Assembly: GCA_964618975.1 (NCBI GenBank)
Contig: CAZUDI010000010.1
Span: 10,784-74,783, forward strand
Direction: 5' to 3'
Origin: CAZUDI01 sp964618975
GTDB lineage: Bacteria; Desulfobacterota; Desulfomonilia; UBA1062
Length of the DNA stretch: 64,000 nt
Below are positions 24,793 through 33,074 of the stretch, piece after piece. A program made the translations under genes and the position numbers. The notes below the pieces were generated by a model. It searched no databases and had not been told where the DNA came from. It was given only the letters and a program-made list of their open reading frames with translations. Numbering within the stretch: the stretch's first letter is position 1; every line of letters begins with the position of its first letter.

Positions 24793-26811
24793 ATGACTAC
24801 CTCCCATGAACTGACTCAGGACGCCGTCAACACCCTGCGTTTCCTGGCGGCGGATATGATGCAACAGTCACATTCGGGCCGACCCGGACTGCCCATAGGC
24901 GCCGCGCCCATGGCCTATGTGCTGTGGCTGAACCACCTCCGTCACAACCCCTCCAATCCCCGCTGGGTCGACCGTGACCGTTGCGTGCCCTCGACCGGGT
25001 ATGGCTCCATATTGCTCTATGCCCTGCTGCACCTCTCCGGCTACAGCCTATCCCTCGATGATCTCAAGACCTTCCGCCCATGGAACAGCCCCACCCCCGG
25101 GTTGGAGGCCACCACCGGTCCGTTGGATCAGGGCATCGCCAACGCCGTAGGCATGGCGATCGCCGAGGCGCACCTGAGTGAGCGCTACAACCGACCCGGC
25201 CACAGCATCATAGATCACCACACCTATGTCCTTTCCGGGGCCGGCGAGGACATGCAAGGCGCCTCGATCGAGGCCTGCTCGCTGGCCGGTCACCTGGGTC
25301 TGGGCAAGCTCATCCTCCTGTATGACGACAACCGCATCTCACTGGAGGGCTCCACCTCCCGGAGCTTCGGCGAGGACACCCGGGCCTGTCTGGCCGCCTA
25401 CGGCTGGCACACCCAGATCGTTGCCGACGGTAACGATCTGGCCGCCATCGACGCGGCGCTCCTGCGCGCCCGGCAGGAGCTGGAGCACCCTTCTCTCATC
25501 GCAGTCAGGACCAGCATCGCCCCAACCAATCAGGGGCGCTCCACGGTGTACGGCAGTCCACGGGGGGAAGAGGAGCTTCAAGATCCCAAAAAACACCTGG
25601 GCTGGCAGCATGATGCACGCTTCCATATCCCCGACGAGGTCAAGAAACTCTTCCGCGGCGCACTCACCAGTGGACACGAACTCGAAGGCCAGTGGCAGCA
25701 GCGCTTCTTCCGCTACAGCCGGTCGTATCCGGACCTCGCTCAAGAATTCAAGCACAGGATCTCAGGAGCGCTGCCAGAGAAGTGGGATAAGGGCCTGCCG
25801 CATTTCACGTCACCCATCTCGACGAGTGCAGCCTCCGGGCAGATCATTCAGGGCCTCGCGGCCTCCCTCCCGGAGTTCGTGGGCTGCTCGGCGGATCCGA
25901 ACCCCTCCTCGCCCTCCAGGATCCAGGACTCTGGCGACTTCCAGTCACCCGCAGCCCATCACCAGAATATCGGGGACGCGGTTGACGCCCCCCGGGGGTA
26001 TGCGGGTCGCAATCTGCACTTCGGGATGCACCAGCACTCCATGGGGGCCATCGCCTCCGGCATGGCCCTGCACGGAGGCCTCATCCCCTACATGTCGACC
26101 TTCCTCACCTTTTCGGACTACCTGCGCCCGGCCATACGCCTGGCCGCCCTGTCCGGACTGCAGGTTGTCTTCCTGTTCACCCACGACGGCAGCACCCCCG
26201 GCGAAGACGTCCCCACACACCAGCCCATCGAGCACCTTATGTCTCTGCGCCTGATCCCCAACCTCACCGTCATCCGCCCCTGCGATGCCGCCGAGACCGT
26301 CGAGGCCTGGCGGGCGGCCATCGAGAACACGGCCGGCCCCACGGCCCTGATCCTCTCCCGCCAGGAACTACCGCTGCTGGACCGCCACCGTCTGGCGCCG
26401 GCCACAGGGCTCCGACAGGGGGCCTACATCCTGAAAGACTCCGGCAAGAAATCACCCCAGGTGATCCTCATCGCCACCGGCGCGGAGGCGCACCTGGCCC
26501 TGGAGGCCGCCGCCCGGCTGACCCGCAAGGGCCTGGCGGTGCGGTTGGTCTCCATGCCGAGTTGGGAGCTCTTCGCTCGCCAGACACAGCCTTATCGAGA
26601 CCAGATCCTGCCCCCGCAGTCACCGGTACGTATCGCCGTAGAGGCCGGAATCCGCCTGGGGTGGGAACACCATGTCGGCCTGGTCGGAGAGGTCATTGGC
26701 CTGGACGGATTGGGGGCCTCAGCCCCGGGGCTCTTGGAGAGATCCGGCATCACCGCGGAGGAGATTGTCAGGGCCGCGGAGGCACTCCTGCGCCAGGTCC
26801 CGCGATCGTGA
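24793..26811 (+). CDS. Transketolase homologue lacking most catalytic residues
   Basis: The protein has 672 residues, full transketolase length. The start is ATG 24793 behind GGAG. The fold-defining segments align end to end with E. coli TktA (recalled sequence), e.g. DQGIANAVGMAIAE, GKLILLYDDNRISLEG, HGGLIPYMSTFLTFSDY and GPTALILSRQELP. Key residues differ: TktA His26 is Arg30, His66 is Tyr70, the His100 segment is deleted, Mg ligand Asp155 is Ala150 (GDG to GAG), Glu160 is Gln155, His261 is Tyr253, Arg358 is Ser345, and the ThDP-activating Glu411 is Gln414. Asn180, Asp and His of GEDVPTHQP and Arg of LSRQ remain. Canonical activity is unlikely. It is either a pseudoenzyme or a new function. 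Confidence 0.85.
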   Translation: MTTSHELTQDAVNTLRFLAADMMQQSHSGRPGLPIGAAPMAYVLWLNHLRHNPSNPRWVDRDRCVPSTGYGSILLYALLHLSGYSLSLDDLKTFRPWNSPTPGLEATTGPLDQGIANAVGMAIAEAHLSERYNRPGHSIIDHHTYVLSGAGEDMQGASIEACSLAGHLGLGKLILLYDDNRISLEGSTSRSFGEDTRACLAAYGWHTQIVADGNDLAAIDAALLRARQELEHPSLIAVRTSIAPTNQGRSTVYGSPRGEEELQDPKKHLGWQHDARFHIPDEVKKLFRGALTSGHELEGQWQQRFFRYSRSYPDLAQEFKHRISGALPEKWDKGLPHFTSPISTSAASGQIIQGLAASLPEFVGCSADPNPSSPSRIQDSGDFQSPAAHHQNIGDAVDAPRGYAGRNLHFGMHQHSMGAIASGMALHGGLIPYMSTFLTFSDYLRPAIRLAALSGLQVVFLFTHDGSTPGEDVPTHQPIEHLMSLRLIPNLTVIRPCDAAETVEAWRAAIENTAGPTALILSRQELPLLDRHRLAPATGLRQGAYILKDSGKKSPQVILIATGAEAHLALEAAARLTRKGLAVRLVSMPSWELFARQTQPYRDQILPPQSPVRIAVEAGIRLGWEHHVGLVGEVIGLDGLGASAPGLLERSGITAEEIVRAAEALLRQVPRS

Positions 26812-27112
26812 CGCGGACCGCAGTCCCGCAAAGAATGCACTCCAGCATCCTTCATCACCGCCCCCAGTTTCACATCGTCAGGGGAAGCGTCCCGCTCGGG
26901 GAAGAAGGGGTTCTAAGCATGGAATGACTCCGAAAGGGGGCCCTACCAGATCCAGCGGGGTGCATTGACATTCACGCAGGTCCCGTTATTTATATTTATA
27001 ATGGTTCCATGGACTTGTTCTCACAGCCACCCACACCCTGGTGAATAGCCTGCATGTTCCTTCCTGGAGTCCAGGCACCATCGGGACAGCACGGATAAGG
27101 AGGCAAAACCCA
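26812..27112. other. Intergenic region before the PilZ gene
   Basis: These 301 bp have no gene-like frame. The distal part carries TTGACA (26965-26970) followed 16-18 bases later by AT-rich TATTTATA (26986-26993). This is a plausible promoter with a weak -10. Confidence 0.4.
26965..26993 (+). promoter_or_regulatory. Candidate promoter of the PilZ gene
   Basis: It has a perfect TTGACA -35 and an AT-only -10 region (TTATTTATA) at 16-18 bp spacing. The ATG is 120 bp downstream, which would leave a long leader. Confidence 0.35.
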
Positions 27113-27427
27113 ATGCAAGAGAGAAGAACGCAGAAACGGGTTAACATGAACGGACGTCTCAACGTGGACTTTTCCTCCCAGGACAATCCGGATCTCATCA
27201 AACGGGGACTACTGATGAATATCAGTAACGGGGGGATGTATATCCGCACCGTGGCCGCCTTGAAAAAGGGCGCCCTGATCTCCGCCTCTCTGAATGCGGA
27301 TGACCTGGGAAAGGTTATCCCGGTGCAGGGCTGGGTGGTAAGGAGTGTCTCCAACGGGCTGGCCATCGAATTCAGCGATGCGGATCAGCGGGGGATTCAC
27401 GAACTCATGTCACCGGCCTTTCCGTAA
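27113..27427 (+). CDS. Stand-alone PilZ-domain protein
   Basis: The protein has 104 residues from ATG 27113, chosen by AAGGAGG at 27097-27103. The domain starts at once: ERRTQKRVNM provides the RxxxR motif (RTQKR) and NISNGGMYIRT fits (D/N)xSxxG, so it should bind c-di-GMP. There is no second domain. It resembles the PilZ half of the SDR-PilZ protein at 2.1 kb (NISRNGMFIRT). It is monocistronic ahead of the ftsY operon. Confidence 0.88.
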   Translation: MQERRTQKRVNMNGRLNVDFSSQDNPDLIKRGLLMNISNGGMYIRTVAALKKGALISASLNADDLGKVIPVQGWVVRSVSNGLAIEFSDADQRGIHELMSPAFP

Positions 27428-27731
27428 TAACCCCAGCCACATCGAGCGGCCTCGGACCATAAGCGTTTCCCTCCACTCGGGGCAGGGGTCTTAACGGAAG
27501 GCTTCGCCGGCCCTTGCATCACGCGGCAAACGCCCCCCCAGCAGAGGCACAGAGCACCCGTTCCAGGCACAGCAGGCAGAAAACGCACCTCATGCCACCA
27601 TCATCACCACCCCGGCATACCCCTATGCCTCAGTAGGCACCCAGCCCGAATCCGTCTGGCAGCTCGACCTTGTCCTTTTGCGGAGCCTGTGATAGGAAAT
27701 AGGGCGCATATTTTTTGAGGAGGTGTTGGTC
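27428..27731. other. Intergenic region before ftsY
   Basis: There is no coding frame, repeat copy or clear promoter in these 304 bp. A ribosome-binding site GAGGAGG at 27716-27722 sets the ftsY start. Confidence 0.4.
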
Positions 27732-28943
27732 TTGAATTACCGTTTTTCCGTAGTGGACTACGTGGTGTTGATCCTGAGCTATCTCTTCTTCGGCCTGTTC
27801 GTGGCCGATCTGCAGGGCGTCATAGCCTTCGTCCTCCCGCTGGATGTCCCCTCCTGGATCTACCTCGTCATCGCCGGCGGCCTCAACCTCTGGATCATCC
27901 CCATCCCCGGCATCCACCCGCGCACCCCCCCCATGATCACAGGGGAGACGTCCGCTGCCATGCAACTAGCCCCCCCCGAGGGCGCCCCCCATGTGGCCAG
28001 GCCTTCGAAACCCGCCCGGGAGCGTGTGCCCTCTTCCGGCGAGCGCCTGGCCAAGGGACTGAGCAAGACCCATAAGGGCTTCATCGAACGCATCTCGACC
28101 GTCTTCAGACAGTCGACCACCCTGGACGAGGAGGTGCTCACGCACCTGGAAGAGACCCTCGTGGGAACCGACATCGGAGTGAAGACCGCCTACAGGCTCT
28201 TCGAGGATATTCAGGGCAAGGCGGGCTCCATGGACGGACCGGAAGCAGCCATGGCCTTCATCAAGCAGGAGATCGAAGGCATCCTTGCCACCCGCGAAGA
28301 GCAGCTCGTCCTTCCCGTAGGGATTAAGCCCTTCGTCATCATGGTCACTGGGGTCAATGGCTCCGGCAAGACCACCACCATCGCCAAGATCGCCCGGCGG
28401 CTGATCAACGACGGCAAATCCGTGATCGTCGCCGCCGGGGACACCTTCCGGGCCGCCGCCATCGAACAGCTCGAGCACTGGGCCACCAAGGTCGGCGCCG
28501 ACTTTGTCCGTTCGCAGGAAGGCGCCGACCCCTCTTCAGTCGCTTATGATGGACTCCAGGCGGCCATAGCCCGTGGCCACGATGTACTCATCATCGATAC
28601 CGCTGGCAGACTGCACACCAAGGAAAACCTCATGGAGGAACTCAAAAAGACCAAACGGGTGCTGAACAAACAGCAAGACGGCACCCCCCACGAAGTCCTG
28701 CTCGTGCTGGACGCCACCCTCGGTCAGAATGCCCTCGAGCAGACACGCCAGTTCAATGCTGCCCTGGGGGTAACGGGCATCGTCCTGACCAAGCTCGACG
28801 GTACGGCCAAGGGCGGGGTCATTGTCGGCATCGCCAATGAATTCGAGATCCCCATCCGTTTCATCGGAATTGGGGAGGATATGGACGATCTGCAGCCGTT
28901 TACGGCCCAGGACTTTACCAACGCCCTTTTTCTTGACAATTGA
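27732..28943 (+). CDS. ftsY: Signal recognition particle receptor FtsY with N-terminal membrane helices
   Basis: The start is taken as TTG 27732, 9 bases after GAGGAGG. The GTG at 27723 abuts that site and is unlikely. This gives about 403 residues. The N-terminus has two hydrophobic segments (VVDYVVLILSYLFFGLFVAD and SWIYLVIAGGLNLWIIPIPG) instead of the acidic A domain of E. coli FtsY. The NG domain follows: GVNGSGKTTTIAK, DTFRAAAIEQL, DTAGRLHT, TKLDGTAKGG and GIGEDMDDL. It docks SRP-ribosome complexes at the membrane and appears to be an integral membrane version. Confidence 0.93.
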   Translation: MNYRFSVVDYVVLILSYLFFGLFVADLQGVIAFVLPLDVPSWIYLVIAGGLNLWIIPIPGIHPRTPPMITGETSAAMQLAPPEGAPHVARPSKPARERVPSSGERLAKGLSKTHKGFIERISTVFRQSTTLDEEVLTHLEETLVGTDIGVKTAYRLFEDIQGKAGSMDGPEAAMAFIKQEIEGILATREEQLVLPVGIKPFVIMVTGVNGSGKTTTIAKIARRLINDGKSVIVAAGDTFRAAAIEQLEHWATKVGADFVRSQEGADPSSVAYDGLQAAIARGHDVLIIDTAGRLHTKENLMEELKKTKRVLNKQQDGTPHEVLLVLDATLGQNALEQTRQFNAALGVTGIVLTKLDGTAKGGVIVGIANEFEIPIRFIGIGEDMDDLQPFTAQDFTNALFLDN

Positions 28944-28961
28944 TCACCTTTACTAAATAGT

Positions 28962-29966
28962 GTGCAAATGCTCAGAATTGCAGAGCCCAGACTGATCGAA
29001 ATCCTGCATTCCATGCAATCCAAGACCATCATGGTCCTGGGTGATCTCATGTTGGACGAGTTCATCGAGGGGACGGTAGAGCGCATCTCCCCTGAGGCAC
29101 CCGTGCCTGTGGTCCTGGTGCACAATGAATACTATCGACTCGGTGGGGCGGGAAACGTGGCCAACAACCTCATGAGCCTCGGGGCCAAGGTGGTCATGGC
29201 CTCGGTCACCGGGAGCGACGATCAGCACATGCGCCTCGAAGAACTGCTCCGGGCGCGGGGGATCGCCACCGACCACATCCTGGCCGACCCCGGCCGCCGG
29301 ACCATTGTCAAGACCCGGCTCATCGCCGAAAAACAGCAGGTCGCACGGGTCGACCGGGAAGACCGCACCTCTATCAGTGCCGCACTGCGCGAGGAGTTGC
29401 TTGCGGCAGTACGCTCCCTCGCCCGCGAGCTTGATGCGATCATCATCTCGGACTATGGCAAGGGGGTTGTCAGTCGGGAGCTCATCGAAGCGCTGGTCTC
29501 CATTGCACATGAGCATGGGGTCATGGTTAACGTGGACCCCAAGGAACGCAACTTCCCCTTCTATCTCAAGGTCGACCTGATCACCCCCAATACCCGGGAA
29601 CTCAGCTTCGGCGCCGGCATCAAGATCGAGAACGATCACGACCTAGTCGAGGCGGCCTCCAAGGTCAAATCCACACTTCACTGTCGCATGGTGCTCGTCA
29701 CCAGGGGCGAACAGGGCATGAGCCTCTTCGGGGCCGACGGCGACCGGGTCGACATTCCCACCGCCGCTCTCGAGGTGTATGACGTGACCGGGGCCGGAGA
29801 CACGGTGATCTCCTGTCTGACCCTGGCCATGGCGGCAGGTGCCACCCCCATCGAGGCGGCCACCATCGCCAATGTAGCGGCCGGACAGGTGGTGGCCGTA
29901 CACGGCACGGCGCATGTCCAATGGGATGACCTATACCGCCGCTGTATGGAGAACATCCGTGGGTAA
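28962..29966 (+). CDS. hldA: D-glycero-beta-D-manno-heptose-7-phosphate kinase (RfaE domain I)
   Basis: The protein has 334 residues of the PfkB/ribokinase family with heptose-kinase features: GDLMLDEFIEGTVERISPEAPVPVV, LGGAGNVANNL, SDYGKGVV, NVDPKERNF, and the catalytic DVTGAGDTV. It makes heptose-1,7-bisphosphate for LPS inner core, so the cell is a Gram-negative with heptose. The adenylyltransferase half of HldE is absent, so it is the separate-subunit form. GTG 28962 or ATG 28968 may be the start. It is in a tight operon from ftsY to pyrF. Confidence 0.9.
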   Translation: MQMLRIAEPRLIEILHSMQSKTIMVLGDLMLDEFIEGTVERISPEAPVPVVLVHNEYYRLGGAGNVANNLMSLGAKVVMASVTGSDDQHMRLEELLRARGIATDHILADPGRRTIVKTRLIAEKQQVARVDREDRTSISAALREELLAAVRSLARELDAIIISDYGKGVVSRELIEALVSIAHEHGVMVNVDPKERNFPFYLKVDLITPNTRELSFGAGIKIENDHDLVEAASKVKSTLHCRMVLVTRGEQGMSLFGADGDRVDIPTAALEVYDVTGAGDTVISCLTLAMAAGATPIEAATIANVAAGQVVAVHGTAHVQWDDLYRRCMENIRG

Positions 29967-30492
29967 AGCGAGCCTCCCCCGCGATGTGCTGCTCTTTTCC
30001 AGCCTCCTCTATCGGGAGGAGGAGTGCGCGTTCAGCGCGTGCAAGGCCCTCGAAGCGCGCTTCGGTGCCCCCCGCTACACGAGCGCCCCCTTGGCCTTTT
30101 CCTTCAGCGATTATTATGCCCGCGAGATGGGCCACCCGCTTCAGAGGCGGGTGCTGGCCTTTGAAGATCTCGTGCCCCGGGATGCCCTGCCGGAGATCAA
30201 GCTCGCGACGAATGCGATCGAGGAGTCCCTGGCCAGAGAGAAGGCTCGCACGGTCAACATCGATCCGGGCCTGCTCAGTCTGGAAAACGTCTGTCTGGCA
30301 ACCACCAAGCCCTACAGCCACCGCATCTATCTGAGGTACGGCATCTGGGCCGAGGTCACCCTCATCTACCGGGGGAACTCCTACCAGGCCCTGGAATGGA
30401 CCTACCCCGACTATGCCTCCGATAATATGATCTATATCTTTAATTTATTAAGAGAAAAATACAGGGAGCAACGGCAATGCCCAGAAGCATGA
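29959..30492 (+). CDS. DUF4416 family protein
   Basis: The protein has about 177 residues from GTG 29959, overlapping the hldA end by 8 bp. The longer frame from 29914 would overlap hldA by 53 bp. It matches the DUF4416 pattern seen in Desulfobacterota next to yicC: LLFSSLLYREE, SFSDYYAREMG, VNIDPGLLSLENVCLATTKPYSHRIYLRYGIWAEVTLIYR and WTYPDYASD. The function is unknown. The conserved position between cell-envelope and RNA genes is the only clue. Confidence 0.8.
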   Translation: MGKASLPRDVLLFSSLLYREEECAFSACKALEARFGAPRYTSAPLAFSFSDYYAREMGHPLQRRVLAFEDLVPRDALPEIKLATNAIEESLAREKARTVNIDPGLLSLENVCLATTKPYSHRIYLRYGIWAEVTLIYRGNSYQALEWTYPDYASDNMIYIFNLLREKYREQRQCPEA

Positions 30493-31340
30493 CCGGATTC
30501 GGACAGGCGGAAAGTGACGGCTACCGCATCGAGATCAAAGGCCTCAACCATCGTTATCGCGAGCTCAGACTCAAGCTTCCCCGTGAGTTGGGTTCGCTGG
30601 AGATGCTGCTTAGGGAACAGCTCACCGAGCAGATCAAACGCGGCAAGGTGGAGGTCGTCATCACCCGGAGTTCCCCGGCCGGCCAGGAAGGTGCCTTTGC
30701 CGTCAACTGGCCGCAGGCGAGGGCCTGTGAGCACGAGCTGCGGGCCATGGCCGCGGAGTTCGGCGGAGAGGTGAGCTTTCGGGAAATCCTCTGGATCCCC
30801 GGGGTGATCCAGGAAACTCCCGGCGATGCACAGTCCGAACTGGCCAGGATCCAGACCTGTCTGCAACAGGCCATGCAGGACTTCAACGCCTCCAAGGAAC
30901 GCGAGGGCGCGCGCCTTAAGACCGACATGGTCGGACGCATACAACAACTGCTCGCCCTGCAGGAGGCCATGCAGCGAGAGGCCGAACATGTCCCCCAAGT
31001 GTACCGCGAGAAGCTCGCTACTCGACTGAATGTCCTCCTAGCGGGACATGGCCAGGACATCGACGAGATGCGGCTGGCCCAGGAGGTGGCGATCCTGGCC
31101 GACAAGGCGGATATCACCGAGGAACTCGTCCGTCTCAAGAGCCATCTCTCCGGCTTCATCGAGGTGCTCTCCCAGACCAAGGAGCCCGTGGGCCGACGCC
31201 TCGATTTCATCCTTCAGGAAATCAACCGTGAGATCAATACAATCGGTTCCAAATCTCAGCTCGCGCCCCTCAGTCACCTGGTCATCGATGCCAAGACCGA
31301 GGCGGAAAAAATCCGCGAGCAGGTTCAGAATATCGAATAA
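30477..31340 (+). CDS. yicC: YicC/YloC-family endoribonuclease
   Basis: The protein has 287 residues. The family start MPRSMTGFGQAE and EIKGLNHRYRELRLKLPREL is followed by a helical middle. The conserved C-terminal part is GQDIDEMRLAQEVAILADKADITEELVRLKSHL and GRRLDFILQEINREINTIGSKS. E. coli YicC is an endoribonuclease acting on small RNA. It overlaps DUF4416 by 16 bp and precedes remA and gmk, a linkage conserved in many bacteria. Confidence 0.93.
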   Translation: MPRSMTGFGQAESDGYRIEIKGLNHRYRELRLKLPRELGSLEMLLREQLTEQIKRGKVEVVITRSSPAGQEGAFAVNWPQARACEHELRAMAAEFGGEVSFREILWIPGVIQETPGDAQSELARIQTCLQQAMQDFNASKEREGARLKTDMVGRIQQLLALQEAMQREAEHVPQVYREKLATRLNVLLAGHGQDIDEMRLAQEVAILADKADITEELVRLKSHLSGFIEVLSQTKEPVGRRLDFILQEINREINTIGSKSQLAPLSHLVIDAKTEAEKIREQVQNIE

Positions 31341-31370
31341 TTTTTTTCAAGAGGAGAAAGGAGCGCTATC

Positions 31371-31652
31371 ATGGGCCAGAACGACTACAAGCTGCTGAAC
31401 ATCGGATTCAATAATGGCGTGGTTGCCGCGCGCATAGTCGCCATCGTCAACCCTTCATCCTCCCCCATGAAACGCTTTCGCGAGGAAGCCCGTCAGCGCG
31501 GGCAGCTGATCGATGCCACCCAGGGGAGAAAAACCCGCTCCATCATCATCACCGACAGCTCGCACGTCATCCTGAGCGCCATCCAGGCCGAAACCATTGC
31601 CAACCGCCTGCTGGACGGCGGCTCCAAGGATGGAGACAAGGAGAAGGCTTGA
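31371..31652 (+). CDS. remA: RemA-like (DUF370) DNA-binding regulator
   Basis: The protein has 93 residues: LNIGFNNGVVAARIVAIVNPSSSPMKRF, GQLIDATQGRKTRSIIITDSSHVILSAIQAETI. This is the full DUF370 signature. In Bacillus RemA forms rings that activate matrix and osmoprotection genes. In Desulfobacterota its role is unknown. Its position between yicC and gmk is the conserved one. Its TGA overlaps the gmk TTG start. Confidence 0.92.
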   Translation: MGQNDYKLLNIGFNNGVVAARIVAIVNPSSSPMKRFREEARQRGQLIDATQGRKTRSIIITDSSHVILSAIQAETIANRLLDGGSKDGDKEKA

Positions 31653-32245
31653 GGCTGCTTCTATCCGGCCCCTCCGGGGTCGGCAAATCTACCCTCATCA
31701 AGGAACTTCTCGCGCGGCAGGAGGATCTGGTCCTGTCCGTCTCCGCTACCACCCGTCCCCCGCGCCCGGGGGAACGCGAAGGCATCGACTACCACTTCGT
31801 GAGCCGCGAGATCTTCGAGGAGATGCTTGCCCAGGATGCCTTTCTGGAGTGGGCCCGCGTTCACGACCACCTCTACGGCACCCCGCTGGCATGGATCAGT
31901 GCGCAGGAGCGCGCCGGCAGGAATATCCTCTTCGACATCGACGTTCAGGGCGTGGCCCAGGCCCAAGAAAAACACTTCCAGGGCTGCTATGTCTTCATCG
32001 TGCCCCCCGATCTTGAGGAGCTCGAGAGGCGACTGAACCGGCGGGGGACCGAGGACACGGGGGCCCTCTCCCGGCGTCTGGCCAATGCCAGGCTGGAGCT
32101 CGCACGCTGGAGGATGTATGACTACGTGGTCATCAACCGGGATATCCCCCAGGCGCTGAAGGATATCGAGACAATCATGCGCGCCTACCGTCTCTCCACC
32201 CCCTTCGCACAGGAGCGTCTTCCATGGCTTTCAATGATAGAGTGA
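31649..32245 (+). CDS. gmk: Guanylate kinase
   Basis: The protein has 198 residues starting at TTG 31649 (TTGA overlap with remA). The P-loop GPSGVGKSTLIKELL is right at the N-terminus. The GMP-binding TTRPPRPGEREGIDYHFV and FLEWARVHDHLYGTP, plus ILFDIDVQGVAQ, identify it. It phosphorylates GMP to GDP. The usual next gene rpoZ is replaced by pyrF here. Confidence 0.94.
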   Translation: MRLLLSGPSGVGKSTLIKELLARQEDLVLSVSATTRPPRPGEREGIDYHFVSREIFEEMLAQDAFLEWARVHDHLYGTPLAWISAQERAGRNILFDIDVQGVAQAQEKHFQGCYVFIVPPDLEELERRLNRRGTEDTGALSRRLANARLELARWRMYDYVVINRDIPQALKDIETIMRAYRLSTPFAQERLPWLSMIE

Positions 32246-32955
32246 TCTTCGCCCTCGACGTGGGCAATGCCCGGGCAGCCCGGGATTGGGTAAGCCGGCT
32301 AGAATTCGAGGTGGGCTATTTCAAGGTAGGCCTCGAGCTCTTCACGGCCGAAGGCCCGCCCATGGTAGCCATGCTCAGGGATGCCGGCAGGCGGTGTTTC
32401 CTCGACCTGAAGTTCCATGATATTCCCAACACCGTGCGCGGGGCGGTGCAATCGGCCACTCGACTCGGCGCCGAGATCATGACCGTGCACCTCTCCGGAG
32501 GCATGGCCATGCTGCGGGCAGCCAAGGAGGCCTCGCTGGCCGAGGCCCATGCGCTCAGGATTGCCGCCCCCAAAATCGTCGGAGTCAGTGTGCTGACCTC
32601 ACTGGCGGACGAAGACCTGCCGTCGCTGGGCATTGACGGCACCGTATCCGAACAGATCCTGCGCCTAGCCGACCTGGCCCGCGCCAGCGGCATCGACGGC
32701 ATGGTCTGCTCGCCGGCCGATCTGAGTGTCCTCAGAAAGGCCGTGCCGCCGGACTTCCTACTCATCACCCCCGGGGTCAGACCGTCTGGGACGGGCAGGG
32801 GCGATCAGGCGCGCGTGGCCACACCCGGAGAAGCCATCGCTCTAGGCGCCGACCTGCTGGTCATCGGACGCCCCATCTCGCAGGCCGCCGATCCTGTCCT
32901 GGCGGTGAGGCATATCGTGCAGGAGATGGAGGCGTGCCACGGCAGCCGGCGCTGA
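32224..32955 (+). CDS. pyrF: Orotidine-5'-phosphate decarboxylase
   Basis: The protein has 243 residues: IFALDVGN, the catalytic DLKFHDIPNTV (Lys and Asp), MTVHLSGG, ITPGVRP and LVIGRPISQAADP. It performs the last step of UMP synthesis. It overlaps gmk by 22 bp, so it is translationally coupled and ends the ftsY-pyrF operon. Confidence 0.94.
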   Translation: MAFNDRVIFALDVGNARAARDWVSRLEFEVGYFKVGLELFTAEGPPMVAMLRDAGRRCFLDLKFHDIPNTVRGAVQSATRLGAEIMTVHLSGGMAMLRAAKEASLAEAHALRIAAPKIVGVSVLTSLADEDLPSLGIDGTVSEQILRLADLARASGIDGMVCSPADLSVLRKAVPPDFLLITPGVRPSGTGRGDQARVATPGEAIALGADLLVIGRPISQAADPVLAVRHIVQEMEACHGSRR

Positions 32956-33074
32956 AGGTCCGCCCTGCGGGCCATCGTGGTCATATGGATCGATTGGAAC
33001 CTTGCATTTTGCCCCGGGCTTGAGTAAAAAGTGGCAGTCACCCTGATGACATATGATAAAGGATTACGTCTTTC

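Noticed and set aside
32956..33074. SAM or other riboswitch before metF
   Set aside because: The 119-bp leader shows no recognisable riboswitch core or terminator stem.
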